DNA of 8,748 nt, taken from Alloprevotella tannerae. GTDB lineage: Bacteria > Bacteroidota > Bacteroidia > Bacteroidales > Bacteroidaceae. The position numbers and the translations under genes were made by a program. Positions 1-6,790 of the stretch are shown here, piece by piece; position 1 is the first letter of the stretch, and every line of letters starts with the position of its first letter. The stretch spans positions 1 to 8,748 of the forward strand of contig JABZGO010000064.1 of the NCBI GenBank assembly GCA_015259305.1, in the 5' to 3' direction. A model generated the notes under the pieces. The model did not search any database. It saw only the letters and a list, made by a program, of their open reading frames with translations, and was not told the origin of the DNA.

Positions 1-844
1 AGTAGATATTGACGCCCTTCTCCTTGGCCGCTGCCATTACGTTGAGCGCTTCGGGGATCAGATCATCTTCATGGAGCGACAAGCCAATGTGCCCACCCAT
101 AGCTTTCACAAAAGTATAGCCCATACCGCCGCCGATGATGAGGTTATCCACCTTGTCCAACAGATTCTTGATTACGCCGAGTTTAGAGCTAACCTTGCTG
201 CCACCGATGATGGCCGTAAATGGTTGCTGCGCGTTATGCATCACGCTTTCGATGGCTTTTACTTCTTTCTCCATCAAATAGCCCAGCATCTTATGATCCT
301 TGTCAAAATCGTCGGCAATGACGGCTGTAGAAGCGTGGCGACGGTGAGCCGTGCCAAAGGCATCATTGATATAGTAATCAGCATAAGAAGCCAACTTGCG
401 GGCAAATTCAGCTTGGCGCGCCTTCATTTCTTTCTTTGCCGCATCGTAAGCCGGATCGGCCTTGTCAATGCCTACGGGTTTACCCTCCTCTTCCGGATAG
501 AAACGAAGGTTCTCGAGCAGGAGCGCTTCGCCCGCTTGGAGCGCAGCCACTTCGCTTTCAGCCTTGCCGCAATCGGGGGCAAACTTCACGTCAACGCCCA
601 AAGCCTCGGAGACGTTCTTTACGATTTGACTGAGTGAGAGCTTCGGGTTTACCTTGCCTTTAGGCTTGCCCATATGGCTCATCATAATCAATGCGCCGCC
701 GTCGTTTAATACTTTCTTTAATGTAGGCAGTGCGCCGCGTATGCGGGTATTGTCTGTTACAAGTCCGTTTTCGTCGAGAGGCACGTTAAAGTCAACGCGA
801 ACGATTACTTTCTTTCCGTTGAAGTTGCAATTGTCAATTGTCAT
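1..844 (-). CDS. pgk: Phosphoglycerate kinase, C-terminus cut off by window edge
   Basis: Cytoplasmic glycolytic enzyme that transfers phosphate between 1,3-bisphosphoglycerate and ADP to make ATP and 3-phosphoglycerate. The minus strand reads 281 codons from the ATG at 842-844 to the window edge. Visible signatures are RVDFNVP at residues 16-22 (substrate-binding N-domain), DNTRIR at 31-36, [14 protein letters not shown] near 108-121, the [15 protein letters not shown] segment at 159-173, and [21 protein letters not shown] from about 214, the start of the nucleotide-binding C-domain. Family members are about 400-420 residues, so roughly the last third, including the glycine-rich nucleotide loop, lies outside the window. 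The ATG was chosen because family homology begins directly after it and a promoter match lies 39-46 bases upstream. It follows nth on the same strand after 82 bases. Identification is secure. Confidence 0.97.
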   Translation of the reverse strand, partial: MTIDNCNFNGKKVIVRVDFNVPLDENGLVTDNTRIRGALPTLKKVLNDGGALIMMSHMGKPKGKVNPKLSLSQIVKNVSEALGVDVKFAPDCGKAESEVAALQAGEALLLENLRFYPEEEGKPVGIDKADPAYDAAKKEMKARQAEFARKLASYADYYINDAFGTAHRRHASTAVIADDFDKDHKMLGYLMEKEVKAIESVMHNAQQPFTAIIGGSKVSSKLGVIKNLLDKVDNLIIGGGMGYTFVKAMGGHIGLSLHEDDLIPEALNVMAAAKEKGVNIY

Positions 845-882
845 AATCAATAGTTTATATAAGTCGTCAGTTATCTGTGTTG

Positions 883-914
883 CAAATTTACAAAATCTGC
901 TTGAAACGACCACA
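883..914 (-). promoter_or_regulatory. Bacteroides-type promoter for pgk
   Basis: On the minus strand, TAAATTTG (883-890) matches the Bacteroidetes -7 consensus TAnnTTTG exactly. Twenty bases upstream, TGTG (911-914) matches three of the four bases of the -33 TTTG element. Predicted transcription would begin about 30 bases before the pgk ATG. Its place between nth and pgk suggests pgk can be transcribed apart from the upstream operon. Based on consensus only. Confidence 0.6.
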
Positions 915-926
915 TTTTCTTTGCTT

Positions 927-1574
927 TTATCTTTTCTTAATTTGCAGCGGTCCTTTGCATAAGCCGTGCAGATCGCATTTGTCGCACTTCGGGCGTAGCG
1001 CCGTGCAGACATAGCGCCCGTGAAGCAGCAACCAGTAGTGGCTCGGGGCTACTTTCTCTTCGGGAATGTATTTTTTGAGCGCCATCTCCACCTTGTAAGG
1101 CGTATTGGCCGTCTTCGGCACTAAGCCTAAGCGATGACTGACGCGGAAGACGTGCGTATCGACGGCTAATGCCGCTTTGTGAAAGGCTACAGCTTGCACG
1201 ACGTTGGCCGTCTTGCGCCCCACGCCCGGCAGGCGGGTGAGCTCTTCAAGCGTAGTCGGCACTTCGCCATTAAACGCTTCGACGAGCATTTGCGCTAAGC
1301 CGGACAAGTGTTTGGCTTTCGAGTTAGGATAACTCACGCTCTTGATGTATTCCAACAGTTCTTCCGGCGTAGCTTGTGCCATCGCGTCTGCATCGGGATA
1401 AGCCTCGAAGAGCGCCGGCGTAATCATATTGATCCGCTTGTCGGTGCATTGAGCTGATAAGACTACGGCTACGAGCAGTTGGAAGGGCGTAGTGAAATGG
1501 AGTTCGGTTTCTACGTCGCCATACTTAGGCGCCAAGGTGCCTAAGACCGTATCAAAAAGCGCCTGCTTCTTCAT
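927..1574 (-). CDS. nth: Endonuclease III, DNA glycosylase/AP lyase
   Basis: Base-excision repair enzyme that removes oxidised pyrimidines and nicks the abasic site. The 215-residue product has the full family layout. The helix-hairpin-helix LPGVGRKTA (115-123) carries the catalytic Lys121, and the following AVDTHVFRV contains the catalytic Asp139. Four cysteines, 190, 197, 200 and 206, are spaced C-x6-C-x2-C-x5-C and match the [4Fe-4S] cluster loop. Length is normal (E. coli 211). The ATG overlaps the stop of the riboflavin synthase gene by four bases (ATGA), so the two are probably translationally coupled; pgk follows 82 bases downstream. The pairing with riboflavin synthesis is more likely a packing arrangement than a shared pathway. 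No missing catalytic residues. Confidence 0.97.
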   Translation of the reverse strand: MKKQALFDTVLGTLAPKYGDVETELHFTTPFQLLVAVVLSAQCTDKRINMITPALFEAYPDADAMAQATPEELLEYIKSVSYPNSKAKHLSGLAQMLVEAFNGEVPTTLEELTRLPGVGRKTANVVQAVAFHKAALAVDTHVFRVSHRLGLVPKTANTPYKVEMALKKYIPEEKVAPSHYWLLLHGRYVCTALRPKCDKCDLHGLCKGPLQIKKR

Positions 1575-2176
1575 TCCTCAAAATGTCTGAGGCGTGCCAT
1601 ATACTTCCCCAGAATGTCAAATTCGAGATTAACGACAGAGCCTTCTTTTATATTGTGGAAGTTGGTGTGCTCATAGGTATAAGGAATGATGCAGACCTCA
1701 AAAGTATTGTCCGTCGGGCGGCAAACGGTCAGACTCACGCCATTGACCGTGACGCTGCCTTTCTCTACGGTAAAATAACCCTGCAAAGCTTTCGCACGAT
1801 CAGCCTCATAGGCAAAGGTGAAAATATAACTGCCGTCGACGTTCTCCACCTTCTTGCAAACGGCTGTTGTGTCCACGTGTCCTTGCACGATGTGTCCGTC
1901 CAGGCGCCCGTTCATCAGCATCGAGCGTTCTACGTTCACTTCATCGCCCGGCTGCAGCAAGCCTAAATTAGAACGCTGCAAGGTTTCGTCCATTGCCGTA
2001 ACGACATACCGGTCCGCCGTTTGCGAAACAACCGTAAGGCAAACTCCATTGTGCGCCACGCTTTGGTCGATGCTAAGCTCGTGCGCGAAATCGCACGTAA
2101 AGGTGAAGTGAATGTTTGTTCGATCTCTTTCCACAGCGACGAGGCGCGCCGTGCTTTCTACTATACCACTAAACAT
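1571..2176 (-). CDS. ribE: Riboflavin synthase, alpha subunit
   Basis: Catalyses the last step of riboflavin synthesis, dismutation of two 6,7-dimethyl-8-ribityllumazine molecules to riboflavin and the pyrimidinedione. The 201-residue protein opens with MFSGIVE, the family start motif with the conserved Phe2, and has two tandem lumazine-binding domains, about 1-95 and 96-195. Each carries the repeated core: NGVCLTV (43-49, with Cys46 and Thr48) and NGVSLTV (145-151, with Ser148 and Thr150). The inter-domain RLDGHIVQGHVD (91-102) is diagnostic, and Asp187 aligns with the C-terminal active-site Asp of E. coli. Length is typical. It starts five bases after the upstream lipoprotein gene stops and overlaps nth by four, so the three appear cotranscribed. 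No other riboflavin gene and no FMN riboswitch was seen nearby. Confidence 0.97.
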   Translation of the reverse strand: MFSGIVESTARLVAVERDRTNIHFTFTCDFAHELSIDQSVAHNGVCLTVVSQTADRYVVTAMDETLQRSNLGLLQPGDEVNVERSMLMNGRLDGHIVQGHVDTTAVCKKVENVDGSYIFTFAYEADRAKALQGYFTVEKGSVTVNGVSLTVCRPTDNTFEVCIIPYTYEHTNFHNIKEGSVVNLEFDILGKYMARLRHFEE

Positions 2177-2181
2177 ATCGT

Positions 2182-2667
2182 TTACTTTTTCTGAATGAAA
2201 TATTGCTGCTTGCCCTCGGCCTTGAAGGCCTTATCGTCGAGCGAGAGGATGCGCACCGTGTCGCCGTTAATAATCGGACGCGCATTGCAGATCGTAAAGT
2301 CTTTGACGAAGCGGCGCAACTGTGAGAGATTGACTGCTACACCTACGGCCTGATAGTCCGTACCCTTGCCGCGTACGGTCAAGGCGTAATCATCGCCACC
2401 ATTGATGTCGCCATAAAAGACGCCATCTTTGCCATCGAGTTCATAGGTGCGGTCAAGTTCCATAGTATCGCCCTTTGTCGTGATCACGGCAAAAGTCGAC
2501 ATGCCATATAAATCGTCATCCGCTTTACCATAGATGGTCGAGTCGGGTACTGTATTTACTTGTGCCACGCTATCCGTTGGCGTCGCCGCCTGCTGATTGG
2601 TTTGTGCCTTGCGCTCTTTGCAGCTTACGAGCGCTAAGAGCGTAAGAAAAACTATCGTTTTCTTCAT
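2182..2667 (-). CDS. Small lipoprotein of unknown function
   Basis: Product unrecognised. From the ATG at 2665-2667 it is 161 residues, starting MKKTIVFLTLLALVSC: two lysines, a short hydrophobic core and the lipobox LVSC with the lipidated Cys at 16. An in-frame ATG nine bases upstream (2674-2676) would add MFL; the inner start gives the more usual signal peptide. After the Cys comes a polar, Ala/Thr/Gln-rich linker to about residue 45, then a likely beta-rich domain with GMSTFAVITTKGDTMELDRTYE, a YGDINGGDDYALTVRGKG segment, NLSQLRRFVKDF and NGDTVRILSLDDKAF. No enzyme motif is visible. It heads the lipoprotein-ribE-nth cluster and diverges from rpsA. Location should be the inner or outer membrane; function unknown. 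Confidence 0.85.
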   Translation of the reverse strand: MKKTIVFLTLLALVSCKERKAQTNQQAATPTDSVAQVNTVPDSTIYGKADDDLYGMSTFAVITTKGDTMELDRTYELDGKDGVFYGDINGGDDYALTVRGKGTDYQAVGVAVNLSQLRRFVKDFTICNARPIINGDTVRILSLDDKAFKAEGKQQYFIQKK

Positions 2668-2695
2668 AAGAAACATATTTTGAGCCGCTAAATTA

Positions 2696-2702
2696 CAAAT
2701 TA
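2696..2702 (-). promoter_or_regulatory. Weak -7-like box before the lipoprotein operon
   Basis: The minus strand reads TAATTTG, one base shorter than the TAnnTTTG consensus, about 29 bases before the chosen ATG. No -33 element lies at the expected distance; the nearest TTG is 24 bases upstream. It is in the right place for the operon promoter but is a poor match. Confidence 0.25.
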
Positions 2703-2717
2703 TTTCTTGTTCTATCG

Positions 2718-2747
2718 CTTGTTACTCAATAGAAAGCAGTAACTTTG
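2718..2747 (+). promoter_or_regulatory. Bacteroides-type promoter for rpsA
   Basis: TAACTTTG (2740-2747) fits TAnnTTTG exactly, and CTTG (2718-2721) gives three of four bases of the -33 element with an 18-base spacer. Transcription would begin near 2753-2756, leaving an A/T-rich leader of about 40 bases that ends in TTAAAATTTAA before the ATG and has no Shine-Dalgarno site, typical of strongly translated Bacteroidetes ribosomal protein genes. Confidence 0.65.
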
Positions 2748-2796
2748 CCGCGATATAATTCACTTTTCTAACAATATTAATCCTTTTAAAATTTAA

Positions 2797-4569
2797 ATGG
2801 AGAATTACAAGAACATTCAACCGCTGTCCGAGTTCGACTGGGAAGCATTTGAAAAAGGCTCAGTTGAAGGCGGAGAAAGCCAGCAAGAGCAAGAAGCATC
2901 TTACGACAAGACGCTTGGCAATGTCACTGAAAATGATGTCGTAGAAGGCACAGTCATTTCAATCAACAAGCGCGAAGTAGTTGTAAGCATCGGTTTCAAG
3001 AGCGACGGCATCGTCCCCGTAAGCGAATTTCGTTACAACCCTGAACTTCAAGTAGGCGACAAAGTAGAAGTTTACATTGAAAATCAGGAAGACAAAAAAG
3101 GACAGCTTGTTCTTTCTCACAAAAAAGCTCGCTTGAGCAAGGCTTGGGACCGCATTAACCAAGCATTGCAAGACAAAGAAACAATCAAGGGCTTTATCAA
3201 GTGCCGCACGAAGGGCGGTATGATTGTAGACGTATTTGGTATCGAAGCCTTCCTGCCGGGTAGCCAGATTGATGTTAAGCCGATTCGCGACTATGACATC
3301 TTCGTGGGCAAAACGATGGAGTTCCAGGTGGTTAAGATCAATCAAGAATACAAGAACGTTGTGGTTAGCCACAAGGCGCTTATCGAAGCTGAACTCGAAG
3401 CACAGAAGCAAGAGATCATCTCTAAGTTGCAAAAAGGCCAAGTGCTCGAAGGTACGGTTAAGAACATCACTTCTTACGGCGTATTCATCGACTTGGGCGG
3501 CGTAGATGGCTTGATCCACATCACAGACCTTTCTTGGGGTCGCGTAAACGATCCGCACGAAGTCGTTCAGCTCGACCAGAAGCTCAACGTCGTTATCCTC
3601 GACTTCGACGAAGAGAAGAAGCGCATCGCGCTTGGCTTGAAGCAACTCACGCCGCATCCTTGGGACGCTTTGGCACCTGAATTGAAGGTGGGCGACAAGG
3701 TTCAAGGCAAGGTTGTCGTGATGGCCGACTACGGCGCATTCGTAGAGATCGCTCCGGGTGTTGAAGGCTTGATCCACGTTAGCGAAATGAGCTGGAGCCA
3801 ACACTTACGTTCAGCGCAAGACTTCCTCAAGGTAGGCGACGAAGTTGAGGCTGTCATCCTTACGCTCGACCGCCAAGAGCGCAAGATGTCGCTCGGCATC
3901 AAGCAGCTCAAAGAAGATCCTTGGAAGGACATCGAAGAGAAATATCCCGTTGGCTCTAAGCACCAAGGCAAGGTACGCAACTTCACCAACTTCGGCGTAT
4001 TCGTTGAATTGGAAGAAGGCGTTGATGGTCTCGTGCACATCTCCGACCTCTCTTGGACGAAGAAAGTTAAGCATCCGTCTGAGTTCACACAGCTGGGCGC
4101 AGAGCTTGATGTCGTTGTCCTCGAAATCGACAAGGCAAACCGCCGCTTGAGCCTCGGCCACAAGCAACTCGAAGAAAATCCTTGGGATAAGTTTGAAGGC
4201 CTCTTCGAAGATGGCTCAATCCACGAAGGTAAGGTTGTAGAACTCTTAGACAAGGGCGCAGTGATCCAACTTCAAGAAGGTGTAGAAGGCTTCGCAACGC
4301 CGAAACACTTGGTAAAAGAAGATGGTAGCCGCGTTCAGCTTGGCGAAACCTTGCCATTCAAGGTGATCGAGTTCAACAAGGACAACAAGCGTGTGATTCT
4401 CTCTCACAGCCGCACATTCGAAGATCCGCAGCGTGCAGAGCGCAAGGCAGCTCGCCACACGGCAAAGAAAGAAGAATCAACGCAAATCCAAAACCAGATA
4501 GCAAGCAACAGCTTGGGCGACAACGACGCTTTGGCTGCACTGAAAGCTAAAATGGAGCAGGGTGAGTAA
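2797..4569 (+). CDS. rpsA: 30S ribosomal protein S1
   Basis: RNA-binding protein of the small ribosomal subunit that helps mRNA docking and unfolding. The 590 residues hold six S1 (OB-fold) repeats: about 42-110, 125-195, 212-283, 297-371, 384-459 and 468-540. Repeats 3-5 are the most canonical, for example GVFIDLGGVDGLIHITDLSW and GVFVELEEGVDGLVHISDLSW; repeats 1, 2 and 6 are divergent, as expected for the ribosome-binding and terminal repeats. A charged, Glu/Lys/Gln-rich tail runs from about 541. The N-terminal 40 residues are acidic (Glu/Gln-rich). Size and repeat number fit the Bacteroidetes form (E. coli 557). It is a single-gene unit with its own promoter and terminator, diverging from the lipoprotein gene. 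Long antisense reading frames inside it are codon-bias shadows. Confidence 0.98.
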   Translation: MENYKNIQPLSEFDWEAFEKGSVEGGESQQEQEASYDKTLGNVTENDVVEGTVISINKREVVVSIGFKSDGIVPVSEFRYNPELQVGDKVEVYIENQEDKKGQLVLSHKKARLSKAWDRINQALQDKETIKGFIKCRTKGGMIVDVFGIEAFLPGSQIDVKPIRDYDIFVGKTMEFQVVKINQEYKNVVVSHKALIEAELEAQKQEIISKLQKGQVLEGTVKNITSYGVFIDLGGVDGLIHITDLSWGRVNDPHEVVQLDQKLNVVILDFDEEKKRIALGLKQLTPHPWDALAPELKVGDKVQGKVVVMADYGAFVEIAPGVEGLIHVSEMSWSQHLRSAQDFLKVGDEVEAVILTLDRQERKMSLGIKQLKEDPWKDIEEKYPVGSKHQGKVRNFTNFGVFVELEEGVDGLVHISDLSWTKKVKHPSEFTQLGAELDVVVLEIDKANRRLSLGHKQLEENPWDKFEGLFEDGSIHEGKVVELLDKGAVIQLQEGVEGFATPKHLVKEDGSRVQLGETLPFKVIEFNKDNKRVILSHSRTFEDPQRAERKAARHTAKKEESTQIQNQIASNSLGDNDALAALKAKMEQGE

Positions 4570-4598
4570 TTAGCGCAACCCTTGCAATAAACAAATCG

Positions 4599-4641
4599 AG
4601 AGAAGGTGGACCGGCTAAGCCCGTTGCCACCTTCTCTTTTT
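4599..4641 (+). terminator. Intrinsic terminator of rpsA
   Basis: An 11-bp perfect stem, AGAGAAGGTGG (4599-4609) with CCACCTTCTCT (4627-4637), closes a 17-base loop and runs into TTTTT (4637-4641). It lies 30 bases after the rpsA stop. It should separate rpsA from the accessory genes that follow. Confidence 0.92.
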
Positions 4642-4816
4642 ATTCTCGTCATATATATATTATGAATGGCGTATTGATAAAAGACCTTTATGTTGAAACC
4701 CAACCTTTATTTCAGGAATAGAAATAATACGAAACAGCCAGATGATCGTTTTACATAAGCGCTAAGCACCTTTGCCTCCTGATTTAGATGTTACCACGTT
4801 TTGAGAATAAAGTAAG

Positions 4817-5218
4817 ATGAAATACGTAATAGAACCTTACGAGGGCGTGAACGATTACAAGTTCGGAAGTTCCCTTGAAGAAATTTTGAGTAAAGCAGAG
4901 AAGGACTTTAAGAAAGTTGATAAAGGTCTTCTTGTAAAATTGTATTCAGACGATTTGTCTTTGGTTTTCGAAAACAACAGATTAGTGGAAATCTCTGTTG
5001 TCGAAAATAAAGGAGTTGAATTGTATTACAACGAATACAATCTGTTTTGCTGCAAAAATATAATTGATAAGCTGAAGGGTAGCTTTTCGTGTATACAGAA
5101 ATATGGTTTTACTATATTCAACAGCGTCGGTATTGCCTTCAGCGGATTTCAAGAAGATGAAGGAGAAAGGACTGTTACGATTTATAGTCCGCACTATTGG
5201 GACGAAATCATTAACTGA
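4817..5218 (+). CDS. Putative toxin-immunity protein, orphan
   Basis: A 133-residue soluble acidic protein without signal peptide or membrane segment. The opening IEPYEGVNDYKFGSSLEEIL resembles immunity-type proteins beginning with a phrase like GVNDIKFGMSxEEV. Like them it has a central domain with V..I.V...KGVELYYN and ends in GIAFSGF (105-111), an acidic stretch and TVTIYSPHYWDE (119-130). In known cases such proteins bind and neutralise a cognate effector nuclease or other toxin in the cytoplasm. That assignment rests on remembered sequence shape, not a database match. It follows the rpsA terminator by 175 bases, in AT-rich DNA, with no toxin gene beside it; 86 bases separate it from a second immunity-like gene. 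The start is the only suitable ATG and has no Shine-Dalgarno site. Coding is likely; function is moderate to low confidence. Confidence 0.6.
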   Translation: MKYVIEPYEGVNDYKFGSSLEEILSKAEKDFKKVDKGLLVKLYSDDLSLVFENNRLVEISVVENKGVELYYNEYNLFCCKNIIDKLKGSFSCIQKYGFTIFNSVGIAFSGFQEDEGERTVTIYSPHYWDEIIN

Positions 5219-5304
5219 TGTAATAACGAATTTGCGTTTTATGCAATGTTATTCCCTTCATAACCTTTATTTTGAGCAACAATTCTCAAGCCAATAGCAG
5301 ATAA

Positions 5305-6012
5305 ATGGAAGCGAACAAAAGATATTTCAGCGTATGTCCGTCAATAGAAAGTACAGTAACAGGAATAACAGATGGTGTTACCAACCAAGTTGAAATACGA
5401 CTCAAGAAAGAGCAATATTCCTTTGCCAATGTGGCAGACAAGGACTATCTAATGGCGTATTGTAGGGCTTTATGGGAAAGAAGCAGGCATATCGGTCTAC
5501 AAGACTTTCCTATAATTGACGTTTCCAAGCTGCGACAGATCGTCTATTATAAAACTAAAAAGCGGGTAAAGGAAACGGATTTCATATCGAACATGACGGA
5601 CAACTCCTTCGGAATGCTCGATTTTATCGTTTCAGAAACGATAAAGAAAGCGCTTGAACAATTCAAATTGCCCCTACATTCCGAAATTCCGGTGAGCATT
5701 CCGGAGTTCTCCACAGCGAAGAACTATTATCTTTTAGCATTCCCTTGCATTCCTCTGGATCAGATAGATTACACGAAAAGTATCATTATAGACTCCTTTT
5801 CGAGGGAAAGGTTGAAGTATAATTCGTTCGTAGAATATAAAAATCGGGAGCAAAAGTTTACGGAAATGCGCCACATCTCCCTTACAAAAAAATACGATTT
5901 CGACATATTGAAAGTACCCACAGTGGGCTTATTCTTCTCAGAAAGGCTTATCAATTACTTGAAAGAAACTAAGACAACGGGCTTGGATTATCTCGAACAA
6001 ACACTTGAATAA
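5305..6012 (+). CDS. Putative immunity protein, Imm11/Imm43-like
   Basis: A 235-residue cytoplasmic protein with no signal peptide or membrane segment. It opens with KRYFSVCPSIESTVTGITDGV.NQVEI, has a helical middle (about 50-125), a hydrophobic YYLLAFPCIPLDQIDYTKS segment at 141-159, and ends with VGLFFSERLINYLKETKTTGLDYLE (207-231). The last phrase, a Ser-Glu/Arg-Leu helix followed by TGL and an aromatic, is typical of the DUF1629/Imm11 and Imm43 immunity families of polymorphic toxin systems; this is recognised by shape, not proven. It runs in the same direction as the preceding immunity-like gene, and the two may be cotranscribed. It ends about 200 bases before an intrinsic terminator. 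No toxin partner is visible. An alternative is an uncharacterised phage-defence or mobile-element accessory protein. Confidence 0.6.
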   Translation: MEANKRYFSVCPSIESTVTGITDGVTNQVEIRLKKEQYSFANVADKDYLMAYCRALWERSRHIGLQDFPIIDVSKLRQIVYYKTKKRVKETDFISNMTDNSFGMLDFIVSETIKKALEQFKLPLHSEIPVSIPEFSTAKNYYLLAFPCIPLDQIDYTKSIIIDSFSRERLKYNSFVEYKNREQKFTEMRHISLTKKYDFDILKVPTVGLFFSERLINYLKETKTTGLDYLEQTLE

Positions 6013-6112
6013 TACAATCAACTGTTTGTTTTTCAGCAGAAAGCGCATTAAACGACATTTATTTACGACCAAAATAAAACAAACCAAAGGCATAAAGATA
6101 CGTCGAGTTGCA

Positions 6113-6181
6113 GTCGGCTGCCCGCTTACCTCCCCGAGGTCGCTTCTCCGCAGCCTCATTTTATTTCTTTATAGGGCCGAC
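6113..6181. other. GC-rich structured element, possible small RNA or element end
   Basis: In an AT-rich setting, GTCGGC (6113-6118) can pair with GCCGAC (6176-6181), or the overlapping GGCTGC (6116-6121) with GCAGCC (6150-6155). Inside these sits a perfect hairpin ACCTC-CCC-GAGGT (6128-6140). The nested stems lie between the second immunity-like gene and a terminator, so on the plus strand they could be the body of a short transcript or the 3' untranslated structure of that gene. No known RNA family was recognised. Confidence 0.35.
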
Positions 6182-6191
6182 CGGTAAAAGT
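6180..6191 (+). repeat. 12-bp direct repeat, left copy
   Basis: ACCGGTAAAAGT occurs here and again at 6957-6968, 777 bases away. The two copies bracket the gene-poor interval between the immunity-like genes and the phage module. The core ten bases also occur inverted at 6600-6609 (CTTTTACCGG). Confidence 0.5.
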
Positions 6192-6210
6192 CGCCATCTC
6201 TATATACCCT

Positions 6211-6244
6211 AAAGCTGAAGTCTGTTATCGAGCTTCAGCTTTTT
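6211..6244 (+). terminator. Intrinsic terminator after the immunity-like genes
   Basis: AAAGCTGAAG (6211-6220) pairs perfectly with CTTCAGCTTT (6233-6242) around a 12-base loop, followed by T to 6244. The leading A-tract also makes the hairpin partly usable on the minus strand. It lies 199 bases after the stop of the second immunity-like gene and is the most likely end of that transcript. Confidence 0.82.
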
Positions 6245-6366
6245 CGTAAACTTTCATTTTCATGTACGAAACGCAGTAAGCCAACACAGTCTTCCACCTT
6301 ATGGCAGTCAAGCAAGGTAGGGGCCGTTTATCAACAGACTTGCTTCAACCATATTCGCAAAGCACA

Positions 6367-6382
6367 CCTTGCGCGAGCAAGG
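6367..6382. repeat. Perfect GNRA-loop hairpin
   Basis: CCTTGC and GCAAGG form a 6-bp stem around the tetraloop GCGA. It overlaps a GGCGCGCC octamer (6381-6388). As RNA on the plus strand the loop would be a stable GNRA tetraloop. No T-run follows, so it is not an intrinsic terminator. Confidence 0.45.
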
Positions 6383-6434
6383 CGCGCCAAAATCGGCTTA
6401 AAATGCTTCTGATTATCAGTAGCATAAGGAGCTC

Positions 6435-6588
6435 AAAAACTTTCCTATAAGAGAGTAAAAATTGTCTTATAAGAGAATTTTTCCGATCACCTAAGACAAT
6501 TTTCCCGATCACCTAAGAGAATTTTTCGAATCACCTAAGAAAGTTTTTACGATCTCCTTAGGTGGTTTTAGTCAACCCATAAGTTCTT
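6435..6588. repeat. 22-bp-period tandem repeat array
   Basis: Units begin at 6435, 6457, 6479, 6501, 6523 and 6545, with a degenerate seventh at 6567; spacing is exactly 22 each time. Consensus is roughly TTTTCCGATCACCTAAGAGAAT. The core is CCTAAG in units 3-5, CTATAAG or TTATAAG in units 1-2, and CCTTAGG in unit 6. Units are contiguous with no variable spacers, so this is not CRISPR, and 22 is not a multiple of three, so it is not a coding repeat. Twenty-two bases is about two helical turns, so every core would face the same side of the DNA. Units 3, 4 and 6 contain GATC. Possible roles are protein-binding iterons, a satellite or an element end. Confidence 0.85.
6532..6564. repeat. Inverted repeat closing the tandem array
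   Basis: CACCTAAG (6532-6539, array unit 5) pairs with CTTAGGTG (6557-6564, unit 6) across 17 bases. The same core in units 3 and 4 could also pair with this arm. GTTTTAG follows on the plus strand, giving weak terminator character. Confidence 0.6.
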
Positions 6589-6691
6589 CTACATCAAGCC
6601 TTTTACCGGGTCTTTCAAGCACATCTTTCCACCAACGGAGGGCCAACAGCCATGTTCGTCCCTCCACCCATCTTTTATGCCCATAAATAAA

Positions 6692-6720
6692 CCCCCTCTT
6701 TTAGTATGCCTAAAGGGGGG
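6692..6720 (-). terminator. Bulged C/G hairpin, possible minus-strand terminator
   Basis: CCCCC (6692-6696) pairs with GGGGG (6716-6720), then CTTT (6698-6701) with AAAG (6712-6715), leaving one bulged T and a 10-base loop. On the minus strand the hairpin is followed by TTTATTTAT, a moderate terminator tail. It would be a backup for the terminator at 6942-6979, or the end of an unseen transcript. Confidence 0.4.
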
Positions 6721-6749
6721 ACGCCTAGTGTCTTTAATTGATATTAAGC

Positions 6750-6790
6750 CACAACATAATCCCAACAATACAAAAAGCCGGTATGTTGTG
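6750..6790. repeat. 9-bp inverted repeat
   Basis: CACAACATA (6750-6758) and TATGTTGTG (6782-6790) are perfect complements separated by 23 bases. This could be an operator-like dyad or part of a small-element end. No gene starts nearby to say which. Confidence 0.4.

Noticed and set aside
71..637. Plus-strand open frame of 188 codons
   Set aside because: It is antisense to pgk, whose minus-strand protein matches the family along its whole visible length.
2959..3804. Minus-strand open frame of 281 codons inside rpsA
   Set aside because: Shadow of the strongly biased rpsA codons; no domain or motif of its own, and rpsA is certain.
4662..4721. Nineteen-codon open frame after the rpsA terminator
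   Set aside because: No promoter, conserved feature or partner supports it.
4766..4804. Thirteen-codon fragment reading APLPPDLDVTTF then stop, before the first immunity-like gene
   Set aside because: It looks like a possible toxin C-terminal remnant, but it is closed directly upstream by a stop and is too short to judge.
5938..6159. Minus-strand frame of 73 codons after the immunity-like gene
   Set aside because: It overlaps the end of the second immunity-like gene and reads through the structured GC element; arginine-rich start with no motif. Probably non-coding, though its recurrence in other genomes could be checked.
6435..6588. CRISPR array
   Set aside because: The repeats are contiguous and degenerate, with no unique spacers and no cas genes.
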